Shown: positions 19,896 through 29,595, numbered from the stretch's first letter. The stretch is DNA of 64,000 nt from Martinezella calliandrae (GCF_030272695.1 NZ_JARFYN010000031.1:1-64000), one strand, 5' to 3'. A program made the numbers and translations. Notes: generated from the sequence alone by a model not told the origin.

Positions 19896-22192
19896 GAAAT
19901 GGAGACCTCCTTCTGCGGGGCGGGATCGGCAGCACGAGCCTCGCATACCAACCGAACTCGCCACCCATTCAGGCGCAATGTATTCGTCACGACTATCAGC
20001 GAAGAGCAGGACATTGCGATGGCTGCGACAAGCGGCGTGGCATGGCCCGCGATGGCGATGGGAACAGCGAGCAGGTTATAACCGATGGCAAGTGCGAAGT
20101 TCTGTCGGATCAAGGTAGTTGCTGTTCGCGCAAGTGAGATTGCTTCGGGAACCGCGTCGAGCCGGTCGTTAACGAATACGAGGTCCGCAGCCTGCCGGCC
20201 GATGTCGGAAGCGGTCGCGGGCGCCATCGACACATGTGCTGCCGCCAGCGCCGGCGCGTCGTTGATGCCGTCGCCAACCATCATGACCCTGTTGCCGGCC
20301 TCGCTCAAACGGGCACACTCCTCCACCTTCTGCTTCGGATTGGATTCGGCAATCCACCGATCCATATGCAATGCTCGTGCCGTCGCCGCGACCACGGCTT
20401 GCCGGTCGCCGGACAGGATCATTGTCTGCAATCCCGCGCGACTAAGTTCGCCGATAGCCTCGGCTGCCCCGGGGCGAAGCGTGTCTTCCAAGTAGAACCG
20501 GGCGACTTCGATGCCATTCCTCGACAGCACGACCTCGCAGAGCGAGCCATCGGCTTCTTTTTCTTCGCGCGGCGGGATCAAACAAGCGAACCCCGTATTG
20601 CCGAGACGATATAGGCCGGCAGTGGTTTCGACCTCGAGGCCCGCGCCCGGAATCTCGACAACGCTGTCGAACCGTTGCCCATTGCCACCGGCACTCCGCA
20701 GCAACGCCAGGGAGAGCGGATGGCGGGAATGCTCTGCAAGACCTGCCGCGATCGCCTTTTCCTCCGGCCCCACCTCCGCCATCTCGACGAGCCGTGGCTG
20801 GCCCATCGTCAACGTACCGGTCTTGTCGAACACGACGGTATCGATTTCAGCGAGCCGCTCCAAAGCGGATCCGTCCTTGATGATGATGCCGCGGCGAAAC
20901 AGGCTGCCCGCGGCAACGACCTGGACGACCGGCACCGCTAATCCAAGCGCGCAAGGACAAGTGATGATCAGCACCGCGACCGCGACAAGCATGGCATGCT
21001 TCCAATCTCCGCCAAGGAAGCCCCAGGCAAGAAAGGAAGCCAGCGCAAGCAAATGAACTGCCGGAGCGTAAAGGCTTGCTGCACGATCCGCGATCCTGCG
21101 ATAGCGCGCCCTGCCCCCTTCTGCCGCCTCCATAAGGTTTATTATTTCTGCAAGCAGCGAGTTTTCCGCCGTCTTCGTCGCGCGAATGGTCAATGACGCC
21201 ATGAGGTTCATCGCGCCCGATCTCACCTCCGCGCCGTTCGCGACGGCAACTGGCGTGCTTTCGCCCGTGACGACGGTGAGATCCAGCTCGCTCGTGCCGG
21301 CGGTCACGACGCCATCGACAGGGATGCGTTCGCCCGCGCCAATGAAGACGTGATCACCGATGCGGATATCCTCAATCGCGGTGTAGCGCTTGCTGCCGTC
21401 GGCGGCTATTACCGGCGCGCCGCGTGGCGCAAGCCTCGCCAGGCTGTTGACGGCAGCCCGCGCCTTTTGCCGCATCATGTAATCGAGCGTGCGGCCGATA
21501 AGCAGGAAGAACAGCAACGACACGGAGGCGTCGAACCATGCGTGCTCCCCGTGGTGGATCGTCTCCGACAGTGAGACCGCATAGGAAAGCGTAACGGCCA
21601 GCGAGATCGGCACGTCCATGTTGGTGCGCCCGTGCTTCAGAGCATTCCAGGCAGATTGGAAAAAGAAGCGCCCGCCATAGATCAGCGCCGGTGCAGCGAT
21701 CATCGCGGAGATCCAATGGAACAGGTCACGGGTTGCCGCATTTGCGCCAGACCAGACAGATACGGACAGCAGCATGATGTTTACGGCTGCAAAGCCGCAG
21801 ACGCCGACAGCCAGCAGCAATTGATTGCGCAGGCTGTCGGGCTGGTTCGATGCCAAGGCGGACGTGAAGACGTGGACGCGATGGCCTGTGCCCATAATCG
21901 TAGACAGAATACCGGTAGGATCGACCGGTGCGTCCCCCAATCGCTCCATATAGATGCAAGTGACTCGCCGGGCGGTCAGGTTGACCCGGGCATGCTTTAC
22001 ATAGGGAAGTTTCTGCAACGCCCGCTCGATCGTCGAGATGCAGGCTCCGCAGTGCGCATCGGGAATGCTGAGGTCAAGTTGACGCAATCCATCCCCCAAC
22101 GGATGGCTCGCAAGAGCGATCTCTTCAGCACTGAAAGAACGATTGCTCGATAGTCCCAATGTGCTTTCGGCGTCCATGGTGCGACAAGTCAT
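19892..22192 (-). CDS. fixI: FixI, P1B-type copper-exporting ATPase
   Basis: FixI (CcoI/CopA2) pumps copper across the inner membrane for insertion into cbb3 oxidase. The 766-residue protein has an N-terminal metal-binding domain with CGACIS, eight predicted membrane segments, the transport motif CPCALGLAVP, the phosphorylation site DKTGTLTMG, the HP-type motif ...SRHPLSLALL and the hinge MVGDGINDAPALAAAHVSMA. It overlaps fixH and fixS by four bases each. Confidence 0.95.
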   Translation of the reverse strand: MTCRTMDAESTLGLSSNRSFSAEEIALASHPLGDGLRQLDLSIPDAHCGACISTIERALQKLPYVKHARVNLTARRVTCIYMERLGDAPVDPTGILSTIMGTGHRVHVFTSALASNQPDSLRNQLLLAVGVCGFAAVNIMLLSVSVWSGANAATRDLFHWISAMIAAPALIYGGRFFFQSAWNALKHGRTNMDVPISLAVTLSYAVSLSETIHHGEHAWFDASVSLLFFLLIGRTLDYMMRQKARAAVNSLARLAPRGAPVIAADGSKRYTAIEDIRIGDHVFIGAGERIPVDGVVTAGTSELDLTVVTGESTPVAVANGAEVRSGAMNLMASLTIRATKTAENSLLAEIINLMEAAEGGRARYRRIADRAASLYAPAVHLLALASFLAWGFLGGDWKHAMLVAVAVLIITCPCALGLAVPVVQVVAAGSLFRRGIIIKDGSALERLAEIDTVVFDKTGTLTMGQPRLVEMAEVGPEEKAIAAGLAEHSRHPLSLALLRSAGGNGQRFDSVVEIPGAGLEVETTAGLYRLGNTGFACLIPPREEKEADGSLCEVVLSRNGIEVARFYLEDTLRPGAAEAIGELSRAGLQTMILSGDRQAVVAATARALHMDRWIAESNPKQKVEECARLSEAGNRVMMVGDGINDAPALAAAHVSMAPATASDIGRQAADLVFVNDRLDAVPEAISLARTATTLIRQNFALAIGYNLLAVPIAIAGHATPLVAAIAMSCSSLIVVTNTLRLNGWRVRLVCEARAADPAPQKEVSIS

Positions 22193-22674
22193 TGCCCAAA
22201 CTCCGCCGTATCGATGCGCACGGCTTCGTGCATCACCGTGACCTCTTTCTTTCGGGAAATGATTTCCACGATCCAGTCGCCTGGCTGAACGTGATGCGCG
22301 GCCCGGAAATGGCCTTCATCCTCTTTCACCAGATCCAGTCGGAAATCCTCGTGATCGCCGACCGGTCTCCTGAATGTCAGCATAACGTCATCGACCGTTG
22401 CCGGCGATCCGTCGCGATTGTGAATATCATAGTGGATGACGTCGCGGCGGACGGACAGATTACCGGAAATGCCGCCGGCGGCCATCGCGCGCATTGCCGC
22501 TGCCTTACCGTTGAATTCCTGGCTTGCGACATAGGTGTTTTCAACCACGAGCCCGCTCCATTTCGTAGACGCAAGAATTGCCATCGTAACGTTCACTCCA
22601 ATGACCACGGCGAAGAACGCGGCCGTGACGATCAGCATGTGACGGCCGGTAAACGTGCGGGCTGCGGCTCTCAT
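22189..22674 (-). CDS. fixH: FixH, cbb3 oxidase assembly membrane protein
   Basis: FixH (CcoH) is a one-span protein with a periplasmic domain, acting with FixG, FixI and FixS in cbb3 assembly. The 161 residues include the membrane helix in HMLIVTAAFFAVVIGVNVTM and the family stretch WSGLVVENTYVASQEFNGKA and HVQPGDWIVEI. It overlaps fixG and fixI by ATGA. Confidence 0.92.
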   Translation of the reverse strand: MRAAARTFTGRHMLIVTAAFFAVVIGVNVTMAILASTKWSGLVVENTYVASQEFNGKAAAMRAMAAGGISGNLSVRRDVIHYDIHNRDGSPATVDDVMLTFRRPVGDHEDFRLDLVKEDEGHFRAAHHVQPGDWIVEIISRKKEVTVMHEAVRIDTAEFGQ

Positions 22675-24245
22675 TTGCGTATGTCCGGTGTATTGAAGGT
22701 GGCATGGTAAGTTGCCCTGTCCTTTTGATTTTCGCCCTCTACGACAAACAGGAATTCGCTGGCGGCCGCAGCCCTTGCGTGTTGTGTCACGTACGCCTTG
22801 AACGTGGTGACCTGGTCCGCAGCTGCCTCGACTCTGAAGCTGCGTCCGCCTTCCTTCGACAGTTCCGGGATTTTCATCGTCGCGCCATCCAGGCCCTCGA
22901 GCCGAATTTCGATCTTGCGCGGCATCGGCACCATGTTGAGCACACGAAGCGAATACCCATTGCGGATCGAGCCGTCCGATTCCAGGACGTATTGCGGATT
23001 CCGATCATGGAGCACGTTCAGTTCCAGCCGTTCGCGCAGCGCCAAATGTGCGAGCATGGCCGCACCGATCGAAGCCCACATCGCTGCATAAAAAATGACG
23101 CGCGGCCTGAAGATCACCCGCCAGTTGAAATGCTTAATCTCCTCAACAAAGCTGCCGTCAGCATTTCTGATGAGATTAGGCTGCGCCAGGCTCCTTCCGC
23201 TATTGGTCGCAATACCTGCATTTGCCGTATAGTCGCGCAGGGTCGCATACGAGACCAGAGCGCGTGGCTTGCCGATCTTATCCATCACGCCATCGCAGGC
23301 GTCGATGCATAAGCCGCAGGTTATGCACTCCATCTGCTGGCCGTTGCGGATGTCTATCCCCATCGGACAGACCACGGCGCAAGCGTTGCAGTCCACGCAA
23401 TCGCCGATGGCCCGGCCCGCTGCCTGCGTCTTCTTGCCGGGCCGGGAGCGAGGCTCTCCGCGCCAGTCGTTATAGGTGACGACAAGGGAGTTTTCGTCGA
23501 GCATGGAGGCCTGTATACGCGGCCAGGGGCACATATAGATGCAGACCTGCTCCCTCATCAGCCCGCCAAGGGCATAGGTCATCAAGGCGAGAACGGCGAC
23601 GGTGACGTAGGCAACGTCCGGCGCCTCTCCTTGGACCAACGCGGATGCGAGAGAAGGCGCGTCCGCGAAATAGAAGATCCACGCGCCGCCGGTAAGAGCG
23701 CCGATCAGCATCCATATGGAGTGCTTGGCAATCCGCTTCGCAATCTTTTTCGACGTCCAAGGGGCCGCATCGAGTTTCCTGCGCGCGTTGCGCTCTCCTT
23801 CGATCGCCCGCTCGACGACGAGGAAAAGATCAACCCATACTGTCTGGGGACAGGCGTAGCCGCACCAGGCTCTGCCTACGACGGAGGTCAGGAGAAACAG
23901 GCCGAAGCCGGCCATCACCAGCAGGCCTGCGACATAGTAAAACTCTTGCGGCCATATCTCGATCGAAAAAAAGAAGAAGCGACGGGACCCAAGGTCGAAA
24001 AGGATTGCCTGATCCGGAGCATAAGACCCGCGCTCCCAGCGGATCCAGGGCGAAAGATAATAGATGCCGAGCGTAATCAACAGGACGATCCATTTGAACC
24101 GTCTGAACCGGCCGTGCGCCCGTTTCGGAAACACTTTCTTTCGCGGCGCATAAAGCGGTTGGCGATTGCGCCGGGCGCAAGCGTCGTCGATACTTGGCCG
24201 TTCGGCGCGATCGTCACGTGGGCTGGGAGCCGTGTTGAGGTTCAT
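22671..24245 (-). CDS. fixG: FixG, membrane-bound ferredoxin-like protein
   Basis: FixG (CcoG) is a membrane iron-sulphur protein thought to reduce copper for cbb3 maturation. The 524-residue protein has several N-terminal membrane spans (GRAWCGYACPQTVWVDLFL), two bacterial ferredoxin clusters (CVDCNACAVVCPMGID and CITCGLCIDACDGVM) and a C-terminal Ig-like periplasmic domain. It is the first gene of fixGHIS, 370 bases from fixP; a weak FixK-type box lies in that gap. Confidence 0.95.
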   Translation of the reverse strand: MNLNTAPSPRDDRAERPSIDDACARRNRQPLYAPRKKVFPKRAHGRFRRFKWIVLLITLGIYYLSPWIRWERGSYAPDQAILFDLGSRRFFFFSIEIWPQEFYYVAGLLVMAGFGLFLLTSVVGRAWCGYACPQTVWVDLFLVVERAIEGERNARRKLDAAPWTSKKIAKRIAKHSIWMLIGALTGGAWIFYFADAPSLASALVQGEAPDVAYVTVAVLALMTYALGGLMREQVCIYMCPWPRIQASMLDENSLVVTYNDWRGEPRSRPGKKTQAAGRAIGDCVDCNACAVVCPMGIDIRNGQQMECITCGLCIDACDGVMDKIGKPRALVSYATLRDYTANAGIATNSGRSLAQPNLIRNADGSFVEEIKHFNWRVIFRPRVIFYAAMWASIGAAMLAHLALRERLELNVLHDRNPQYVLESDGSIRNGYSLRVLNMVPMPRKIEIRLEGLDGATMKIPELSKEGGRSFRVEAAADQVTTFKAYVTQHARAAAASEFLFVVEGENQKDRATYHATFNTPDIRK

Positions 24246-24345
24246 CGCATGCCACCCTGATGATGATCCTCATCTCACATTGGACGAGCCGAGCGTTCTT
24301 GACACAAGGCTGGGAGAGAGCGAGCCGTCGGCTCAATCAAAAGGA

Positions 24346-24373
24346 GAGCCACACTCCGGGAGGGGTGTGGCTC
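24346..24373 (-). terminator. Hairpin between fixP and fixG
   Basis: GAGCCACACTCC and GGGGTGTGGCTC pair across a four-base loop (one G-T pair). It lies after fixNOQP and before fixG on the same strand, so it can separate the two operons. No T-run is present. Confidence 0.5.
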
Positions 24374-24448
24374 GGAGGAACTACGGGGGAGAAGCCCGCA
24401 GGGACGTCCTCCAGCGCCGGATAATATCAGCTTGCGATCCTGCAATCT

Positions 24449-24462
24449 TTGCGTGAAATCAA
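24449..24462 (-). promoter_or_regulatory. Weak FixK-type box upstream of fixG
   Basis: TTGCG-N4-ATCAA matches eight of ten consensus positions. It is about 205 bases before fixG, farther than usual, and is upstream of the hairpin, so its role is doubtful. Confidence 0.3.
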
Positions 24463-24617
24463 AACGTGGCCAAAATTTCCAATCTCGCAGATAGGCTTTT
24501 GACCGCTAGAACCCAACGGCTTTGTTCAAATGGAAATTTGTTTGTGATCGATGCTGACGACGTCGCGCGTCGGACGCGAAGAGGATTGTATAATGCTGAG
24601 TTTTTCTTTGTTTCTTT

Positions 24618-25490
24618 CTATTTTCCGCCGCCCAACGAATGGACGAATACCGTCAGCTCCTTCACGATGGGGCCACCCAGGCGGGCCGACCACGCGGGCA
24701 TGACGCCGTGTTTCGGCAGGCTCACTTGGTGAATGATCGCCTCCTCCCCCCGCCCCTTGAGCCAGATCGCGTCGGCGAGATTCGGTGCCCCGATCTCCTG
24801 ATTGCCCCTGTCGTCTTCGCCATGGCAGACGGCGCAATTTTCGAGGAAAACCTGCTTGCCGGCTTCGGCCAAAGCCGGATCGAAAGCCGTGTTCGTCAAT
24901 CCCCAAACGTAGGCAGCGACCTGGCGGATCTGCGTGCGTTCGAGTACATCACCGAAGGCCGGCATCTCGGATACATGCGTTTCGGGATCCGCCTCGAAGC
25001 GGATGCCGTGAGCGATGGTCTGTTGAATGGCGGAAAGATTGCCGCCCCATAGCCAGTCGTCGTCGTTCAGATTAGGGAATCCCGGGCCGCCTGTCGCACC
25101 GGAGCCATGGCATGGTGCGCAATTGACCTTGAACGCCGACGCGCCACCGGCGATCGCAAACGCGCGCAATTTAGGATCGGCATCGATTTCTTCGACGGAT
25201 TTTGAGGCGATCAGAATATCGAATCGGGCCTGCTCACGCTTGGCTCTGTCCAGTTCCTGCTGCAGTTCGGCCCGGCTCGAAAAACCAAGGACCTTCTCGG
25301 TGGCATCACCGAACGAGGGTATGGGGAGATAGGCGATTGCGTAGCCAACAGCCCACAGGATCGTGGCGCAGAACGTCCACACCCACCATCGGGGCATCGG
25401 ATTATTCAGCTCGCGAATGCCATCCCACTCATGACCGGTTGTCTCGACGCCGCTGATTTCGTCTATATGCTTCTCCGACATCTCGTTCAT
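24618..25490 (-). CDS. fixP: FixP, dihaem cytochrome c subunit of cbb3 oxidase
   Basis: FixP (CcoP) feeds electrons to the cbb3 oxidase. The 290-residue protein has one N-terminal membrane helix (RWWVWTFCATILWAVGYAIA) and two class I haem c sites, CAPCHGS near residue 123 and CAVCHGE near residue 217. Its start overlaps the fixQ stop. It ends the fixNOQP operon. Confidence 0.95.
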   Translation of the reverse strand: MNEMSEKHIDEISGVETTGHEWDGIRELNNPMPRWWVWTFCATILWAVGYAIAYLPIPSFGDATEKVLGFSSRAELQQELDRAKREQARFDILIASKSVEEIDADPKLRAFAIAGGASAFKVNCAPCHGSGATGGPGFPNLNDDDWLWGGNLSAIQQTIAHGIRFEADPETHVSEMPAFGDVLERTQIRQVAAYVWGLTNTAFDPALAEAGKQVFLENCAVCHGEDDRGNQEIGAPNLADAIWLKGRGEEAIIHQVSLPKHGVMPAWSARLGGPIVKELTVFVHSLGGGK

Positions 25491-25636
25491 TCCCTCAAAG
25501 GTATGTCCGCGGCGTCAGCGGCGATCCGTTTGCTGCCTGGCCGGAAGGCGAAGACAATCGCTCCCGTGAAGAACAGCACCATTGCCAATAGCCCCCAGCT
25601 GTCGGCGAAGTGACACAATGCAGTATAGGTCTCCAT
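25487..25636 (-). CDS. fixQ: FixQ, small subunit of cbb3 oxidase
   Basis: FixQ (CcoQ) is a short one-helix protein that stabilises the oxidase. Translation gives 49 residues with METYTALCHFADSWGLLAMV at the start and PGSKRIAADAADIPLRE at the end, typical of the family. It overlaps fixP by four bases and begins nine bases after fixO. Confidence 0.92.
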   Translation of the reverse strand: METYTALCHFADSWGLLAMVLFFTGAIVFAFRPGSKRIAADAADIPLRE

Positions 25637-25645
25637 GTGATCACC

Positions 25646-26377
25646 TCAGCGATAACCGGTTGCATCGTCGTATGTCGAAAAGTCCACCAGAGTGCCGAGC
25701 ATCTGGAGGTAGGAGACCAGAGCATCCATCTCGGTCAGCCTCGAGGGATCGCCGTCGAAGTCACCCACCTTTGCTTTCGGGTAGCGCGCCAGCAGATCGG
25801 TCGTGTTGGCGTTTGGATCGGCCTGCGCACGCATGTCGGCCTCGGCGTTTGCCAGCATGGCGGCGGTATAGGGCACGCCGACGTCCTCGTTGGCCTTCAG
25901 GTCCATGCCGATGTCCTTGACCGTGACGTCTCTGTCCTTGAGGAAGGCATAGGTCGGCATGATCGATTCCGGGACGACCGCGCGCGGATTGGACAAATGC
26001 TGCACGTGCCATTCGTTCGAATAGCGGCCACCCACTCTGGCAAGGTCCGGTCCCGTGCGTTTCGAACCCCATTGGAACGGATGGTCGTACATTGATTCAG
26101 CCGCGAGCGAGTAGTGGCCGTAGCGTTCGACCTCGTCGCGGAAGGGGCGGATCATCTGGCTGTGGCACAGATAGCATCCTTCTCGAATGTAGATGTTGCG
26201 CCCGGCGAGTTCGAGCGGCGTATAGGGTCGCATGCCCTCCACCTTCTCGATCGTGTTCTGGAGATAGAAAAGAGGAGCTATCTCGACGATACCGCCAATG
26301 CTGACGACCAGGAGCGACCCGACGAGCAGCAGCGTGGCACTTTTCTCAAGAATCTGGTGTTTTGCGATTATAGACAT
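25646..26377 (-). CDS. fixO: FixO, monohaem cytochrome c subunit of cbb3 oxidase
   Basis: FixO (CcoO) carries one haem c. From ATG 26377 the 243-residue protein has an N-terminal anchor (ILEKSATLLLVGSLLVVSIG), the haem site REGCYLCHSQMIRP and the family stretch WGSKRTGPDLARVGGRYS. A GTG at 26392 overlapping the fixN stop would add five residues; I favour the ATG. Confidence 0.95.
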   Translation of the reverse strand: MSIIAKHQILEKSATLLLVGSLLVVSIGGIVEIAPLFYLQNTIEKVEGMRPYTPLELAGRNIYIREGCYLCHSQMIRPFRDEVERYGHYSLAAESMYDHPFQWGSKRTGPDLARVGGRYSNEWHVQHLSNPRAVVPESIMPTYAFLKDRDVTVKDIGMDLKANEDVGVPYTAAMLANAEADMRAQADPNANTTDLLARYPKAKVGDFDGDPSRLTEMDALVSYLQMLGTLVDFSTYDDATGYR

Positions 26378-26388
26378 CCGGTTTGATT

Positions 26389-28005
26389 TCACTCCGCAGG
26401 CTTGGCGATGAATGCGCCTGGGATCGCGGCTTCGTCACGCTGGTAACCACGGATTGTCATCGCAACATTGAAGGCCATGACCACGCCGCCGGCCAGATAA
26501 AGGCCGCCGCCAACCGCGCGCAGCAGGTAGTAAGGAAACATCGCCGCGACCGTTTCCGCGAACGAATAAACCAAGAAGCCCTGGCTGTTATATTCGCGCC
26601 ACATCAGGCCCTGCTGGATGCCGGCGACCCAGAGAGCTGCCGCGTAGATGACGATGCCGAGAGTGGCGAGCCAGAAGTGCCAGTTGACCATGCGCAGGCT
26701 GTAAAGCCGCTCGCGGCCCCACAGCGTCGGCGTCAAGTGGTAGACGGCGCCGAACGTAATCATGCCGACCCATCCGAGGGCACCGGAATGAACATGGCCA
26801 ATCGTCCACTCCGTGTAGTGGCTGAGGGAATTGACCGTCTTCACCGACATCATTGGCCCCTCGAATGTCGACATGCCATAGAAGGCGATGGCAACAATCA
26901 TCATGCGGATGATAGGGTCGGTGCGGATCTTGTCCCAGGCGCCCGATAGCGTCATCAGTCCGTTGATCATGCCGCCCCAGGAGGGCATCCAGAGCATGAT
27001 CGAGAAAACCATTCCGAGCGTCTGCGCCCAGTCGGGCAGGGCCGTATAGTGCAGATGGTGCGGACCGGCCCAGATGTACATGAAGATCAGGGCCCAGAAA
27101 TGAATGATCGACAGCCGGTAGGAATAGATCGGCCGATTGGCCTGTTTCGGCACGAAGTAGTACATCATGCCAAGGAAACCCGCAGTCAGGAAAAAGCCGA
27201 CGGCGTTGTGGCCGTACCACCACTGAGTGAGGGCATCTTGTACGCCTGAGAAGAGGGAATAACTCTTGGAGCCGAGGAACGAGACCGGCACCGCCAGGTT
27301 GTTGACGACATGCAGCATCGCAATCGTCACGATGAAGCTCAGATAGAACCAGTTCGCAACATAGATATGCGGCTCTTTGCGCTTCAGAATTGTTCCGAGG
27401 AACACCGCAAGATATGCGACCCAGACCAGGGTCAACCACACATCGACGTACCATTCCGGCTCCGCGTATTCGCGCGCCTGGGTGATTCCCAGTATGTAGC
27501 CGGTGGCGGCCATCACGATGAACAGCTGGTATCCCCAGAAAACGAACCAGGCTAGCTTGCCACCGAACAGGCGAGCGCGGCAGGTACGTTGGACCACGTA
27601 AAAGGACGTCATGATCAGCGCGTTGCCGCCAAATGCAAAGATGACGGCGGACGTGTGGACAGGACGAAGGCGACCAAAGTTGAAATACGGTGCGACGTTT
27701 AGAACCGGATAGGCAAGTTGGAGGGCGATGACGACGCCGACCAAGAAGCCAACGACACCCCAGAAGACGGTAGCGATCAATCCATACCGGATGACCTCGT
27801 CAAAATAGGCCCCCTTTTTGGCTTTGGCACTAACTGCCTCGGCGGAAAAATCAATCCGACGCACAAGCACGACAACACCAGCTAACAGACAGAAGAACAG
27901 TATACCCATCTGGGTTGCAAAAAGCTGGTCATGAGCGGCGCCGGCGCAGACCAGTGCCAAGAAAGCGCCGACCGCAACCAGCGCGGTTTCAGCGGTATAA
28001 TTCAT
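26389..28005 (-). CDS. fixN: FixN, catalytic subunit of cbb3 oxidase
   Basis: FixN (CcoN) is the haem-copper subunit of the high-affinity cbb3 oxidase that lets bacteroids respire at nanomolar oxygen. From ATG 28005 (MNYTAETALVAVGAF) it has 538 residues and about 12 membrane helices, with the histidine-rich motifs WWYGHNAVGFFLTAGFLGMM, HFWALIFMYIWAGPHHLHYT, HYTEWTIGHVHSGALGWVG and VNWHFWLATLG. The frame is open to 28152, but the ATG at 28005 fits the family. A strong FixK box is 94 bases upstream. The copy is plasmid-borne, as in many rhizobia that have several fixNOQP sets. Confidence 0.96.
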   Translation of the reverse strand: MNYTAETALVAVGAFLALVCAGAAHDQLFATQMGILFFCLLAGVVVLVRRIDFSAEAVSAKAKKGAYFDEVIRYGLIATVFWGVVGFLVGVVIALQLAYPVLNVAPYFNFGRLRPVHTSAVIFAFGGNALIMTSFYVVQRTCRARLFGGKLAWFVFWGYQLFIVMAATGYILGITQAREYAEPEWYVDVWLTLVWVAYLAVFLGTILKRKEPHIYVANWFYLSFIVTIAMLHVVNNLAVPVSFLGSKSYSLFSGVQDALTQWWYGHNAVGFFLTAGFLGMMYYFVPKQANRPIYSYRLSIIHFWALIFMYIWAGPHHLHYTALPDWAQTLGMVFSIMLWMPSWGGMINGLMTLSGAWDKIRTDPIIRMMIVAIAFYGMSTFEGPMMSVKTVNSLSHYTEWTIGHVHSGALGWVGMITFGAVYHLTPTLWGRERLYSLRMVNWHFWLATLGIVIYAAALWVAGIQQGLMWREYNSQGFLVYSFAETVAAMFPYYLLRAVGGGLYLAGGVVMAFNVAMTIRGYQRDEAAIPGAFIAKPAE

Positions 28006-28098
28006 GTGATGGTTCCCAAAGCGCAGATGACCGCGCCAGAGGCAGCCATCTTTCTCGCCACTTTGGGGAACTATTCGCACGTGAGGCGCACTCAGTCC

Positions 28099-28112
28099 TT
28101 GATCTCTCTCAA
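28099..28112 (-). promoter_or_regulatory. FixK/Fnr box of fixNOQP
   Basis: TTGATCTCTCTCAA on the plus strand matches TTGAT-N4-ATCAA at nine of ten positions. It is nearly symmetrical and lies 94 bases upstream of the fixN start. Confidence 0.78.
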
Positions 28113-28299
28113 CGGAAACTACAATTTTTTCCGGTGCGCCGCTTGGTTGCATCCAATTGCGATTTTAATCGTCGACGATAGTGCGCGTCGAGACCGTTCC
28201 CATCAACACCCTATGCCGGAACGGGTGGCTTCTCCGCAACGCTTATCGAGCGTGGACAGTTACCGGCTGCGCATCGCCCTCGGAGAATCTGATCAGAGA

Positions 28300-28313
28300 T
28301 TGTTCGACCTCAA
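28300..28313 (+). promoter_or_regulatory. FixK-type box upstream of the pseudoazurin gene
   Basis: TTGTT-N4-CTCAA (eight of ten positions) lies 70 bases before the pseudoazurin start, the same geometry as the hemN box. Confidence 0.5.
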
Positions 28314-28382
28314 GGAATATCCGCCGATCCGCGCCTAAACTACTCCCATAGCTAACCGGGCTATCGCAAAAGGAGACCAGAA

Positions 28383-28826
28383 ATGTATTTTAAAATCGGT
28401 CCGATCGTTGCAACGGCGGCGCTGGCCGCATCGGCGATGCCCCTCATGGCGGCGGATCACCAAATCCGCATGCTCAACAAAGGCGCGGACGGCGCAATGG
28501 TCTTCGAACCAGGTTTCATGAAGATCGCCCCCGGCGACACGATCACCTTTATTCCGGTTGATAAAGGCCACAATGTCGAAACATTTAAGGGCTTGATCCC
28601 AAAAGGAGCACCCGAATTCAAATCCAAACCAAACGAAGAATATCGGACAAAACTCGACATACCCGGCGCCTATGTAGTGAAATGCACGCCGCACATGAGC
28701 CTGGGAATGGTGGCCCTCATTCAAGTGGGCGACAACCCCGACAATCTCGATGCCATTAAGACTGCGACGGTTCCAAACCTCGTACGCAAGCGCCTCGAAG
28801 CCGACCTCGCGCAGATTGCAGAATAA
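28383..28826 (+). CDS. Pseudoazurin, periplasmic blue copper protein
   Basis: Pseudoazurins carry electrons in the periplasm, for example between the bc1 complex and terminal reductases or oxidases. The 147-residue precursor has a signal peptide (MYFKIGPIVATAALAASAMP, then LMAAD). The type 1 copper ligands are all present: His in DKGHNVETFKG, and Cys, His and Met in VVKCTPHMSLGMVALIQVG. A strong AAAAGGAGA ribosome site precedes the ATG, and a FixK-like box lies upstream. Divergence from fixN suggests it serves the same low-oxygen chain, perhaps as an alternative donor to cbb3. Confidence 0.92.
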   Translation: MYFKIGPIVATAALAASAMPLMAADHQIRMLNKGADGAMVFEPGFMKIAPGDTITFIPVDKGHNVETFKGLIPKGAPEFKSKPNEEYRTKLDIPGAYVVKCTPHMSLGMVALIQVGDNPDNLDAIKTATVPNLVRKRLEADLAQIAE

Positions 28827-29466
28827 TGCGGGTGGTCGGATAAACGAAATGGATGAGTAAGCTCAGGAAGGCGCAAAGTCACGAAGAAGGAGAATGACAG
28901 CGGCACGCGAGAAGCCATCCCATACCTCGCAACGATGATGCAGAAACAATAGCGGCCATTCTTGCTGCCTCGAACTGGATCGTGATGGCTCGGTCTGATC
29001 GGCGACCAAAAAAATCGCCTGACTTTACGCCGCCGCCGGCCGGCTCGCATCGGACGGAAGTCGCAGTTCTTGGCGCATGATAATTCAAACAGGAAAATAT
29101 CCATGGATCAGCCGCCGCACGGCCCGATGCGTCAGCGATTTGCCACCTCCGTGCAGACGTGGCGCCGTACGACGCAGCAGTACTGAAGTTCGCCCGCGCT
29201 GCGCTGCCCGCCGGGAAGTGCGTCGGTCTTTCCATGGCAACCATGCAGGTAATGGGAGCCTATGCGATCAAAATCTTGGACAACGCGAGCTTAGCAAGCT
29301 TAGCAGGCTGATCAGCAAGAATGCGGCACGCGAGAGAAGATTTCGGCCCGCTCATTCACTTGAAAAAATGCGCAGTAAAATTGCCCCATCTCAAAGAATG
29401 TCGGCGGATCAGCCTTTAAGAGTGGTCTGGGAGCCAATCTGTCCGCCCCCAAACAGGAGATGAGAG
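28827..29466. other. Pseudoazurin to radical SAM intergenic region
   Basis: Only short, unconvincing frames are present. A TGT-N10-ACA motif at 29440-29455 has no -24/-12 element at proper distance. This region must hold the promoter of the operon that starts at 29467 or 29596, but I cannot identify it. Confidence 0.5.
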
Positions 29467-29559
29467 ATGAGTCGCAAAATCGGTTTGATCCCGGCGGTAG
29501 CAGCACTTCCTGTTTCGGCGACATCGCTCTTGGCCGCGCCATCTGAAGCATGGAAATGA
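29467..29559 (+). CDS. Small ORF (30 residues) resembling a pseudoazurin signal peptide
   Basis: A GGAG ribosome site ten bases before the ATG leads into MSRKIGLIPAVAALPVSATS and a tail LLAAPSEAWK. The DNA and peptide resemble the start of the pseudoazurin gene 1.1 kb upstream (shared KIG, hydrophobic stretch and alanine-rich cleavage region). It therefore looks like a truncated duplicate of that gene, ending 36 bases before the radical SAM gene. A short precursor peptide or a leader for that operon cannot be excluded. Confidence 0.4.
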   Translation: MSRKIGLIPAVAALPVSATSLLAAPSEAWK

Positions 29560-29595
29560 GAAGGAAGCGGGCGAACGATAGCAGGAGAACGGGGC

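Noticed and set aside
29440..29455. TGT-N10-ACA motif like a NifA site
   Set aside because: No -24/-12 element lies at a fitting distance downstream, and about 16 such motifs are expected by chance in the window.
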